Positions 1 through 6,484 are shown, counted from the stretch's first letter. The stretch is 8,646 nt of DNA from JAICIG01 sp035532215 (GCA_035532215.1 DATKRK010000363.1:1-8646); one strand, 5' to 3'. Program-made: numbers and translations. The notes: a model not told the origin generated them from the letters alone.

Positions 1-57
1 AAGCACTTCAAGGGCTTCATCGGACAATAATCGGCCGTCGGGCAATGCAATAGCCAT
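1..57 (-). CDS. Partial 5' end of an unidentified gene, possibly an IS630-type transposase
   Basis: An ATG at 57-55 on the minus strand opens a frame that stays open to the window edge and encodes MAIALPDGRLLSDEALEVL (19 residues). A purine-rich AGGCGG lies about 6 bases upstream of the ATG, so the start is credible. From memory, the pattern 'PLPDGR.LSDE.LE.LRLRAL' resembles the extreme N-terminus of helix-turn-helix IS630-type transposases that are abundant in planctomycetes; the DNA-binding helix would follow beyond the edge. This is inference from only 19 residues. No terminal inverted repeat of an insertion sequence could be recognised between 58 and 211. The gene is real-looking but its identity is open. 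Confidence 0.4.
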   Translation of the reverse strand, partial: MAIALPDGRLLSDEALEVL

Positions 58-157
58 AATTGCCGCCTATCACTTCACTTACATATGTTTCGGATCTGTT
101 TCCGGTAATGCTGTCGTGCAATTTACGTGCCGGGGTAATAACGACTCGTGGAGCAGC

Positions 158-175
158 GTTATGCTGAAGCATAAC
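158..175. repeat. Perfect 7-bp inverted repeat with a TGAA loop
   Basis: GTTATGC (158-164) and GCATAAC (169-175) form a perfect hairpin with loop TGAA. It lies 37 bases beyond the stop codon of the minus-strand acyl-CoA synthetase gene (stop at 214-212). No run of T follows on either strand, so it is not a standard intrinsic terminator. It could still protect the 3' end of the transcript or belong to the end of the element at the left edge. It is the only notable structure in the 154 bases between the two minus-strand genes. Confidence 0.45.
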
Positions 176-211
176 CTACGGGTCTGCGGGTCCGTGCAGC
201 GCACGACGAAC

Positions 212-2002
212 TTACGCGTGCGCAAACTTCTGAAGCGCCAGCGTCTTGATCCCGCGAAGATCGACTTTGCCCGTGCCGAGCACGGGGATTTCATGCACCT
301 CGATAAAACTGTCGGGCGAAGGGATCCATAAATTCGGCAGCCCGTCGTGCGCCAGGTCTTTGCAAATCTCGTCGGGCGTCTTTTCCAAGGGCATGTGCAG
401 CACGACGATTCGCTCGCCCTTGCGCTCGTCGGGAACGGCCGTGACGGCGACCTTCAGCTCGTCTTCTCCGGCGCCGATGATTTTTTGGATATGTTCTTCG
501 ATCTTCAGATGCGGCACCATTTCGCCGCCAATTTTCGAGAACCGGCTTTCGCGGCCCGTGATGCGGATGAAGCCGTCGTCGTCGATCATGGCGATGTCGC
601 CAGTCATGTACCAGCCGTCTTTGATCACGCTGGCCGTCTGCTCGGGCCGGCCCAAATAGCCGCGCATCACGTTGGGCCCTTTGATCCACAGCATGCCTGC
701 TTGGTTCGGCGGCAACGGCTGGCCCGAGTCCAGATCGACGACCTTGGCGACGACCTCGGGAATCGGGCGGCCCACGGTCCCTTCTTTGCGCAGAATCTGC
801 GAGGTAGAGACCGCGCGGCTATCGGGAATATTGACGGCCACCAGCGGCGACAATTCGGTGGCCCCGTAACCCTCGACCGGCCGGAAGCCAAATTTGGCCT
901 CGAAGGCGTCGCACAGTTCGATCGGCAACTTCTCGGCGCCGGCCACCGCCACGTCCATGTGCGAGAATTCCTCGGGCTGGCAGCGCTTTAAATAGAATCG
1001 CAAGAACGTGGGCGTGGCGATCAAGATCGTGGCCTGGTGCTTGCGGCACATTTCGCCGACGTGGCGCGCGTCGCGCGGGTCGAAATGGTACACGCCCTTG
1101 GGCGGCAGCGTGAGCACGGTCCAGAGCGTGGTGGTGAAGCCGAACGAGTGAAAAAACGGCAGCACGCCGGCCACGACGTCGTGATCGTTGAGCTTGACGA
1201 GTTGATCGATGGCGGCGACGTTCGATTGAACATTGCGCTGCGAGAGCATCACGCCCTTCGGCTCTCCGGTCGAGCCCGAGGTGAAGATCACGGTCAGCAA
1301 GTCGTCCTGCCCGATGCGCGTCAGCCCCAGCCAGCGTTCCAACAGCCCGGCGGGCGTGGCGTAGGCCTGAATCGCGGCGACGAGTTTGTCGATGGCGGTG
1401 ACTTGATCGCGGAAGTCTTCGAGCAACACGAGTTCGGCGTCGAGTTCGAGCTTCATTTTTTCGACGACGCGGCGGCTGGTCAGCACGTGGCGAATGCCGC
1501 ACTGCCGAATGCAGGAATTCATCACTTCGGCGGGCATCGTGTAGTTCAAGTTCACGGCGATCCGCCCGGCCAAGGGGAGCGCGGCGTTGGCCAGCGCGCC
1601 GCCGACCGAGGGCGGCAGCAGCAAGCCCACGTACTTTTCGTCCGGCGCTAGCACCTCGCGATTCAACAGCCGCCGCAAAATCAGGCAGCGGAGCAGGACC
1701 TCGCCGCCCGTGAGTTCCTGGTTCGTCGAGTCGGCCAATTTGGGCCGCCGCAGGCTGCGGCGGCAGGCTCGCAGCATGGCCCGCGGCAGAATCATGGGGC
1801 GCGTCTGGCGTTGTTCCAAAGCTTGGGCTCCCAATTCCGCAACTGTCTGGCGAACCGTGCCCAGGCCGCCGAGCGGATCGAGCGGCCGGCCGAAATAAAT
1901 CGACACGGGATAGCGCCAACGTTGCGGGAGTTTCCAAAAGAACTTGCCCCCCCGAGAAGCTAAAGATACTGCCCCAGAGTTCATCGAGGTAGACCTCCTC
2001 AT
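212..2002 (-). CDS. AMP-forming acyl-CoA / acyl-ACP synthetase (Aas-like ligase) with a vestigial PlsC tail
   Basis: The 596-residue product is an ANL-superfamily adenylating enzyme that would activate a fatty acid with ATP and pass it to CoA or acyl carrier protein. Visible core motifs: the P-loop TSGSTGEPKG (241-250), GYGATELSP (378-386), the ATP/ribose-binding WYMTGD (464-469), the hinge ITGRESRFSKIGGE (481-494) and the C-terminal catalytic lysine in LGTGKVDLRG (575-584). Residues 19-41, GKFFWKLPQRWRYPVSIYFG and onward, are not part of the ligase fold. They match what I recall of the segment joining the PlsC acyltransferase to the ligase in Aas-type fusion proteins. The PlsC catalytic HX4D box is absent, so phospholipid reacylation is not expected. 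The open frame reaches an ATG at 2002, but an in-frame ATG at 1984 (Met7) follows AGGAGG by 9 bases and is the better-supported start. The ligase half looks intact and probably active. Confidence 0.9.
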   Translation of the reverse strand: MRRSTSMNSGAVSLASRGGKFFWKLPQRWRYPVSIYFGRPLDPLGGLGTVRQTVAELGAQALEQRQTRPMILPRAMLRACRRSLRRPKLADSTNQELTGGEVLLRCLILRRLLNREVLAPDEKYVGLLLPPSVGGALANAALPLAGRIAVNLNYTMPAEVMNSCIRQCGIRHVLTSRRVVEKMKLELDAELVLLEDFRDQVTAIDKLVAAIQAYATPAGLLERWLGLTRIGQDDLLTVIFTSGSTGEPKGVMLSQRNVQSNVAAIDQLVKLNDHDVVAGVLPFFHSFGFTTTLWTVLTLPPKGVYHFDPRDARHVGEMCRKHQATILIATPTFLRFYLKRCQPEEFSHMDVAVAGAEKLPIELCDAFEAKFGFRPVEGYGATELSPLVAVNIPDSRAVSTSQILRKEGTVGRPIPEVVAKVVDLDSGQPLPPNQAGMLWIKGPNVMRGYLGRPEQTASVIKDGWYMTGDIAMIDDDGFIRITGRESRFSKIGGEMVPHLKIEEHIQKIIGAGEDELKVAVTAVPDERKGERIVVLHMPLEKTPDEICKDLAHDGLPNLWIPSPDSFIEVHEIPVLGTGKVDLRGIKTLALQKFAHA

Positions 2003-2057
2003 AATCGCTAAGTCCGGCGCCCGGTTGAATTCCGCGCCGCCGCGACTCGATAACCAA
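1947..2057 (-). pseudogene. Frameshifted remnant of the PlsC acyltransferase C-terminus
   Basis: In a second minus-strand frame, DNA just upstream encodes EEVYLDELWGSIFSFSGG, which matches the conserved 'YLD.LWGSIFSFSGG' end of the acyltransferase domain in Aas-type fusions. This peptide continues naturally into GKFFWKLPQRWRYPVSIYFG of the downstream frame if one base is removed from the run of seven C (plus strand, 1947-1953). The frame has only a TTG (2057) as a possible start and meets a stop at 2135-2133, so even a corrected sequence would hold no complete acyltransferase. I read this as a decayed 5' part of a once longer multi-domain gene; an assembly error at the homopolymer could add to, but not explain, the loss. 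Confidence 0.55.
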
Positions 2058-2125
2058 CGCTAACGGCGCGATTTCGAGACGGTCGCGCCGGCCGGCGACG
2101 GGCTTTCGCGAAACGGGAGCGGAGC

Positions 2126-2413
2126 ATGGAGTTCAACCGCAACCATTACTTCATGGCCGGGATCGTGCTGCTGCTGTTGGGCATCCAATTGCGGCTAGTC
2201 GAAGGCTTCGTGCTCAATGAGACGGCGACCCGGTTTCTCACGCACCAGGCCGGCGGAACCGCGAGCGTCGCGGCCTCGATTTTGCCCTCGATCGGACCGG
2301 CGCCGCGCAAGACGGTCAGGCCGCCCGATTGGCTCGGTTGGGCGCTGATGTCGGTCGGCTCGGTGCTGATTCTGCACGCCCTGGCAATGAAAGGCCCCGG
2401 CGGCGACCATTAG
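2126..2413 (+). CDS. Small two-helix membrane protein of unknown function
   Basis: The 95-residue product starts MEFNRNHYFMAG and has two hydrophobic segments, about residues 9-29 (FMAGIVLLLLGIQLRLV region) and 68-87 (DWLGWALMSVGSVLILHALA). They are joined by a polar loop of about 38 residues with a basic APRKTVRPP stretch before the second helix. The charge pattern suggests both ends face the same side of the membrane. The ATG at 2126 is preceded by GGGAGCGGAGC, a usable ribosome-binding site. It is divergent from the acyl-CoA synthetase gene and convergent with the MFS gene, its TAG sharing four bases with the transporter's TAA. I recall similar uncharacterised proteins in Pirellulales, but no function can be assigned. 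Confidence 0.75.
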   Translation: MEFNRNHYFMAGIVLLLLGIQLRLVEGFVLNETATRFLTHQAGGTASVAASILPSIGPAPRKTVRPPDWLGWALMSVGSVLILHALAMKGPGGDH

Positions 2414-3717
2414 ACTTGCTCGGCGTCGCGGCGGAGATCGACGCCCAGCCACAACAGCGCGCCCAAGATCGAGACGCCGCCCGCCACGGCCAGGCTCATC
2501 CGCCAACCCAACTCGCTGCCGTACTGCTCGGCGAAATACGCGCTCAACAGCGGCGTCAGATACGGCGACAGCGTTCCGCCCACGTTGCCGCCGGTGTTCA
2601 TCAGCCCGCCCGCCGCGCCGCCGAACCGCCCGCCGAGTCCGATGATCGTGGTCCAGAACGCCCCTTCGCAAGTCCCCAACAAGGCCGCCGCCAGCGCGAA
2701 GGCCGCCAAAGTGACCTGCGGGCGGCTGCTCAACAAGCCCAATTCGAAGACCACGCCGCTGGCGATCATTCCCCACATCGGCACGAGCCCGCGCCCGAGA
2801 CGAGGCGAAAACGCCGCCGCCCGGTCGGCCAGCCAGCCGCCCAACACCATGCCGGCGCCCATCGTCAGCACGATCAACGTCATAGACCTCCGGGCGACGT
2901 CGACGCCCTGCTGCTCGACCGTCTCGAAGTAGTATTCGATCCAGTAAAAGAACAAGTATTGAAAGTAGCCCTGCGCCGTGTAGCTCAGCGTGACGAAGAT
3001 CACGCCGCGACGGCGGAGCGCGTCGAACACCGAGCGAGCTTCGACCGGACCTGGCTCCACAGGGCGCGGCGGCGAGGGCGCCGGCGATGTCACCCTGGCG
3101 CCGAACGTCCAGACGCCGGCGACGGCCAGCGTCAAGCCGCCGCAAACGAGAAACGCCTTCGGCCAGTCGACGTGCTCGATCAATTCCCCCAGCCCGTAAT
3201 ACGTGAAGGCGATCCCCAGACAGGCGGCCATCGTCACCATTCCGTTGGCCGTCGCCCGGGCCGCGGGCGGCGCATACTGAAACACCATTCGCGCCGCCGA
3301 GGGGTGCAGCGGCGCGTTGAAGGTCCCCAAGATCCAGCGCACGACGACGAGCCCCAGCCAAACGGCGTGGCTCTCGCGAAACGCCAGGCCAACGCAACCG
3401 GTAAGGCCGACGAACAGCGCCGAACCGAAGGCGAACGCCATCAGCATCCGCCGCGGCCCGAAGCGATCGAGTAGCCAGCCGCCGGGCAGCATCGCCAGCG
3501 TGTACCAGAGCAAGAAGGCCGAATAGACCTTCCCCATCTCGGTCGGAGTCAGTTCGTACTGCGCCATGATCCGCTCGGCGCCGGCCACCGAGATGCCCAC
3601 CCGGTTGAAATGCCCCAGCGCCACCAGCAGCATCAGCAAAACGACGATTCGCACGTACGCGCGACGCGGCAGAGGCCCTGGGGACGCTGTATTCGATTGC
3701 ACGGGGGCATCGGGCAC
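2410..3717 (-). CDS. MFS transporter, anion:cation symporter (sugar-acid) type
   Basis: The protein (435 residues from the chosen start) has about 12 transmembrane helices in two halves, separated by a proline-rich cytoplasmic loop (SPAPSPPRPVEPGPVE). The major facilitator signature between helices 2 and 3 is clear: GGWLLDRFGPRRM. The fourth-helix pattern RWILGTFNAPLHPSAARMV and the C-terminal-half GGLMNTGGNVGGTLSPYLTP resemble the anion:cation symporter family (hexuronate, galactonate and glucarate carriers), so an organic anion or sugar-acid substrate is likely but not proven. The frame is open to a TTG at 3789. I chose the GTG at 3717 because AAAGG lies 9 bases upstream and the protein then has a short polar N-terminus before helix 1. 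It is not LplT-like despite lying near an Aas-type gene. Confidence 0.85.
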   Translation of the reverse strand: MPDAPVQSNTASPGPLPRRAYVRIVVLLMLLVALGHFNRVGISVAGAERIMAQYELTPTEMGKVYSAFLLWYTLAMLPGGWLLDRFGPRRMLMAFAFGSALFVGLTGCVGLAFRESHAVWLGLVVVRWILGTFNAPLHPSAARMVFQYAPPAARATANGMVTMAACLGIAFTYYGLGELIEHVDWPKAFLVCGGLTLAVAGVWTFGARVTSPAPSPPRPVEPGPVEARSVFDALRRRGVIFVTLSYTAQGYFQYLFFYWIEYYFETVEQQGVDVARRSMTLIVLTMGAGMVLGGWLADRAAAFSPRLGRGLVPMWGMIASGVVFELGLLSSRPQVTLAAFALAAALLGTCEGAFWTTIIGLGGRFGGAAGGLMNTGGNVGGTLSPYLTPLLSAYFAEQYGSELGWRMSLAVAGGVSILGALLWLGVDLRRDAEQV

Positions 3718-4053
3718 GAATTCCAGCCTTTCGCGACAAGGGACGGCTGCGCCACGATAACACCTCCGCCGCCGGATGCCAGCAGGCAAGAGACGGTTTT
3801 CAGCGCCCGGTATTCTGCTTTCGCGGCATTCTCTAGCGGTCGTAGGAACGAGTTCGCGCCGGCCCGGCCATTTTTTCGATCAACAGCCTGGCCAGCGGCG
3901 GGGGTATAACGTCGCGGGAAAAAAGTCACTCCCCAGTCCCCCCAACGCGAAGAGCTGCCCGTTTGTAGCCTCGGAGGGCGTCGAATTGCCGCGAAGATAG
4001 ACCGAATGGGTGGTCGCAGGTTAAAAAAAACTGCGGGCCGAGTGCAAAACGGG

Positions 4054-4059
4054 TATACT
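4054..4059 (+). promoter_or_regulatory. Possible -10 hexamer for the small coiled-coil gene
   Basis: TATACT matches the sigma-70 -10 consensus at five of six positions and stands in an otherwise GC-rich context. No good -35 hexamer lies 16-18 bases upstream (CTGCGG at 17 bases). Transcription from here would begin near 4066 and leave a leader of about 67 bases that includes the hairpin at 4068-4091. It is a weak prediction because the -35 is missing. Confidence 0.25.
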
Positions 4060-4067
4060 CAGCACTT

Positions 4068-4091
4068 CGCCCCGGTTTCTACAGTGGGGCG
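4068..4091 (+). promoter_or_regulatory. GC-rich hairpin in the probable 5' leader
   Basis: CGCCCC (4068-4073) pairs with GGGGCG (4086-4091) across a 12-base loop, GGTTTCTACAGT. It would lie at the very start of the transcript of the gene at 4133 if the TATACT at 4054 is used. No T-run follows, so it is not a terminator. A leader hairpin at the 5' end can stabilise mRNA, but this is inference. Confidence 0.3.
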
Positions 4092-4132
4092 CCGTCGAAT
4101 TGCCGGTTGCCGAGGGCCCGTGAGGGAAAGCC

Positions 4133-4471
4133 ATGAAAGGTTCTGATCGCGAACTTCACCAACAATTGGCCATCTTAGGGGCTCGGCAAGGCGATCCCGA
4201 GAGCCCTGCCAGCGGCACCCTGTATGCCCGACGCCGTCGATTGCAAGCCGAATTGGAACAAGCCAATCTGGAACAGGCGGGCGAAGCGAACGGCAAGGAC
4301 TTGCCCACGGGCGCCGTGGCCCTCGAGGCTCGCACTCGGCACAGTCGGCCGATCGATACGATCGATCGAGAATTGCGACGCGTCGAGCAGGAAATTGGCG
4401 CCGTCCAGCGCCAGATCGACTCAATCAGCCGAATCGTGGCGCGCCACAAAAAGGCCGAAGCTCGCCGCTAG
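4133..4471 (+). CDS. Small charged, probably coiled-coil protein of unknown function
   Basis: The 112-residue soluble product has no signal peptide or membrane segment. It is rich in Arg, Glu, Gln and Ala and shows two likely helical coiled-coil stretches, about residues 31-50 (YARRRRLQAELEQANLEQAG) and 74-108 (containing IDTIDRELRRVEQEIGAVQRQ and a basic KKAEARR end). A Gly/Pro-containing linker lies between them, so an antiparallel helical hairpin is conceivable. The ATG at 4133 is preceded by GAGGGAAAGCC, a good ribosome-binding site. No domain was recognised. The gene stands alone: the upstream neighbour is divergent and the downstream neighbour convergent. Confidence 0.65.
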   Translation: MKGSDRELHQQLAILGARQGDPESPASGTLYARRRRLQAELEQANLEQAGEANGKDLPTGAVALEARTRHSRPIDTIDRELRRVEQEIGAVQRQIDSISRIVARHKKAEARR

Positions 4472-4534
4472 TGCTGGATTGGTCGGCAGCCCTTACCATG
4501 AGCGAAGCGACACGAGCAAACCCCACCGATTTGC

Positions 4535-4556
4535 CTGGCTGACGCTTCAGGTTTGT
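4535..4556. repeat. Possible degenerate planctomycete intergenic repeat
   Basis: On the minus strand this reads ACAAACCTGAAGCGTCAGCC, then AG. From memory it resembles the short motif 'AGCCCGAAGCGTCAGCGAGG' that recurs in intergenic DNA of several planctomycetes, with several mismatches. Only one copy is present here, so the assignment cannot be tested inside the window. Confidence 0.25.
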
Positions 4557-4581
4557 CTGTTCCTCGACGCCCAAACAACGC

Positions 4582-4615
4582 AAAACGCCCGTTCGCCGGC
4601 GAAGGCGATCGGGCG
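4582..4615 (-). terminator. Intrinsic terminator of the BBP7 gene
   Basis: On the plus strand CGCCCG-T-TCGCC (4586-4597) and GGCGA-T-CGGGCG (4604-4615) form an 11-bp GC-rich stem with one internal T-T mismatch and the loop GGCGAA. Read on the minus strand, the stem is followed at once by TTTTG (4585-4581). It lies 34 bases beyond the TGA of the BBP7 gene. In the plus direction only GCGCGGTTT follows, so termination of the 4133 gene here would be weaker. Confidence 0.75.
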
Positions 4616-4649
4616 CGCGGTTTAAAAAAGGGCTTGTGCCTCGTTGGCG

Positions 4650-6125
4650 TCAGCGGTTTAACGAAACGCCGGCCGTGATGCCTTGAATGAAGACCGTCTG
4701 GCGGTCGCCGCCCGTATTGATGCCCATGGCGGGCAGCGTATAGCTGACCATGTTGGGCGAGCGGGCGACCCCGCCGATCACGATCCCTGTCCAGCCGACG
4801 TTTAGCGCGAGCGACCGATAGACTTGATAGTTTAAGCCCAGCCGCAATTCGCCCAACGGCGAGAACTGCGTGGCGTAGTGCGTGTGGTGGACGCCCAGGT
4901 TGTACAAGTTCGGCGTGTTGACCGAAGGCACGAAACCGTAACGTAAGATGGTGTTGTCGTGAGGCAACAGCACGAAGTTGGGCCGGTTCAGGGCCGCGTT
5001 GGGCCGGTTGGCGATCCAGCCGTTCTGCTGGGCGGACTGGAAGTTGGCGCCGGCCATGAATCGACCTTCGGCGGAGAAGGACAACCGTCCTTTGGCCTTC
5101 GTGTAGCGAAGGCCGATTTGGCCGCCCACGACGTTGTTGTCGGCGGTTTGCGTAAAGGCCGTGTCGGACAAAATGCCGGAGTACACGTCTCCGAGGGCGG
5201 GCGGCGGGGGAACCAGAGCGACCGTGGTGTGGTTGCCCGTGCCGCTGAAGTAGAAGCTGTCGCGGAACCGTACATAGCGGACGCCCGCCATCAGTTCCCA
5301 GGCGCCTCCCTTGCGGCCGTTGGCCATCTGCCAGGTCCGCATGACTTCGATGCTCCAGAACCGCGATGTGTACTTGGTCGTCAAGTGGGGAAATACGATG
5401 GGGAATTGAGCCAGGTCGCCGTAGTCGGTGGCGTGCGGGATATCCGGGAAGCCGTCGGGCGGCGGCACGAAGGCCGGCGGCGGAGCCGCGTTCGGCGTGC
5501 CGATATCTTGACCCGAGGCGCCGAAGACGCCGTTGCCGTTGAGGTCGGCGTTGACCGCAAGGAAGCCGGTCAGGCCGCCGCCGATAAAGCCCGCCGGTTG
5601 GTTGGCCGGAATCGGCAACACCTCGTCGACGAAGCCTTCCAGCGGCGAAACGCCGTTGACGAACGGTGCATTGAACGACACGCCGGCGTTGCCCGTCGTC
5701 AATGTCGAAGTCGAGGAGTGGAGCACCAGCGTGCCGACCATCCAGCCCTTGCCTTCGTCGTCGACGTAACCGAGCTGCAGGCGTTCGCCCGATTGCAAGC
5801 GCGGGGTGATGAAGCCGGTGTCTTGGGTGTTCTGTTGCGTCGTGAAACCGGCGCCGTCGAACACGAGCGGATGATAGTCGGGGTCGCCGATCGGGACGCG
5901 ATCAGGCGCCGACGTGGACATGCCCACCGCTTCCGCCGAAAAGAACCAGCCCTTCGGCCTGCGAGGTCCGCCGCCGTAGTAACTCAAGTCGGCAGGAGCG
6001 AACAGCCGCGTGTCCTTGATGCCCGGCGCCCACTGGTCTTCCGTCAACTCTTGGGCCGCGGCCATGGACGTCACCAGGAGTTGCAAGCCCAGTGCAAGCC
6101 ACAACTTCATGCGATTGATCGACAT
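4650..6125 (-). CDS. BBP7-family outer-membrane beta-barrel protein
   Basis: The 491-residue product has a classic signal peptide (basic MSINRMK, hydrophobic LWLALGLQLLVTSM, cleavage probably after MAAA at 21-24). The mature chain is rich in aromatic-flanked alternating strands. The pattern YGGGPRRPKGWFFSAEAVGM near the N-terminus, followed by WSIEVMRTWQM, WELMAGVRYVRFRDSFYF, GGQIGLRYTKAKGRLSFSAEGRFMAGAN and a C-terminal run of barrel strands (LGELRLGLNYQVYRSLALNVGW region, ending TAGVSLNR), fits the planctomycete BBP7 porin-like family (PF07585 by recollection). The chain would sit in the outer membrane as a barrel; substrate or role is unknown. Between the strands lie a DLNGNG segment (194-199) and a Pro-rich stretch (214-229), probably surface loops. 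The ATG at 6125 has AAGGTAG about 8-10 bases upstream; Met6 (6110) is a possible alternative. A terminator follows the gene. Confidence 0.85.
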   Translation of the reverse strand: MSINRMKLWLALGLQLLVTSMAAAQELTEDQWAPGIKDTRLFAPADLSYYGGGPRRPKGWFFSAEAVGMSTSAPDRVPIGDPDYHPLVFDGAGFTTQQNTQDTGFITPRLQSGERLQLGYVDDEGKGWMVGTLVLHSSTSTLTTGNAGVSFNAPFVNGVSPLEGFVDEVLPIPANQPAGFIGGGLTGFLAVNADLNGNGVFGASGQDIGTPNAAPPPAFVPPPDGFPDIPHATDYGDLAQFPIVFPHLTTKYTSRFWSIEVMRTWQMANGRKGGAWELMAGVRYVRFRDSFYFSGTGNHTTVALVPPPPALGDVYSGILSDTAFTQTADNNVVGGQIGLRYTKAKGRLSFSAEGRFMAGANFQSAQQNGWIANRPNAALNRPNFVLLPHDNTILRYGFVPSVNTPNLYNLGVHHTHYATQFSPLGELRLGLNYQVYRSLALNVGWTGIVIGGVARSPNMVSYTLPAMGINTGGDRQTVFIQGITAGVSLNR

Positions 6126-6316
6126 CGTTTGTGTCTACCTTACCAGCAGAAGATTCCGCGCACTCCCTCCACACTGGAGAGTCCATGCTGTGCCCGTGCG
6201 GGTAGTATCGGAAGTGCTGGCGGAACTAGTTGAGCAAGAACGGCAAAACTTGCCGCAAATGTTGCACAACCGGCCGATTCGGATTCTTTCAGCGACAACG
6301 AGGGAGTGCTGGAGAA

Positions 6317-6342
6317 GCTGGGCAGGGGGACGTGCCCCCAGC
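6317..6342. repeat. GC-rich inverted repeat with alternative pairings
   Basis: GCTGGG (6317-6322) can pair with CCCAGC (6337-6342). Alternatively GGGGG (6325-6329) pairs with CCCCC (6335-6339) around ACGTG. No T-run follows in the plus direction (GCCGCCGAAAAG). The sequence resembles short intergenic palindromes seen in other GC-rich genomes; only one copy is in this window. Confidence 0.45.
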
Positions 6343-6442
6343 CGCCGAAAAGTCAAGGCCAAATTACTCGGGCCTTAGCGAAGGCGCCGAAAAAACCAAA
6401 ACAAACGAGCCGCAGAGGAAACGGCGCGACAGAAAGGAAAAT

Positions 6443-6477
6443 GGCCGCCGCAGGCGGGGCAGGTACCTGTGGCGGCC
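6443..6477. repeat. 12-bp inverted repeat (strong hairpin)
   Basis: GGCCGCCGCAGG (6443-6454) pairs with CCTGTGGCGGCC (6466-6477) over 12 bp, including one G-U pair, around an 11-base loop. On the minus strand the stem is followed by ATTTTCCTTTCTG, a broken T-rich tract, so it could terminate leftward transcripts before they reach BBP7. No gene lies upstream on that strand, however. A structured RNA or a mobile-repeat palindrome are the alternatives. Confidence 0.5.
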
Positions 6478-6484
6478 TCCTCAA

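Larger units (their letters stand above)
3979..4105 (+). repeat. 13-base direct repeat, two copies 114 bases apart
   Basis: CGTCGAATTGCCG occurs at 3979-3991 and again, identically, at 4093-4105, upstream of the gene at 4133. Two identical 13-mers in a stretch of about 400 bases are unlikely by chance, but their role is unknown. They could be operator half-sites, footprints of a mobile element, or a chance product of GC-rich composition. Confidence 0.4.
3718..4132. other. Gene-free stretch between the MFS gene and the small coiled-coil gene
   Basis: These 415 bases separate two divergent genes. Short open frames occur on both strands but have no protein-like composition, no recognised motif and no convincing ribosome-binding site. 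The stretch would have to carry both promoters. It contains a 13-base direct repeat (3979-3991 and 4093-4105), an A-tract (4023-4030), a TATACT hexamer at 4054-4059 and a GC-rich hairpin at 4068-4091. If the MFS gene started at its distal TTG, the gap would begin at 3790 instead. Confidence 0.6.

Noticed and set aside
2329..3474. Plus-strand 381-codon frame opposite the MFS gene
   Set aside because: The translation is Arg/Gln/Pro-rich without hydrophobic core, whereas the minus strand gives a clear 12-helix transporter.
2195..3763. Second minus-strand frame of 522 codons over the MFS gene
   Set aside because: Same strand but another frame; an Arg/Gly/Ala-rich shadow with no motifs.
4959..6233. 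Long plus-strand open frame (424 codons) opposite the BBP7 gene
   Set aside because: It is antisense to a well-supported BBP7 gene with signal peptide and terminator; its translation is His/Arg/Gly-rich and shows no motif. GC-rich codon bias produces such frames.
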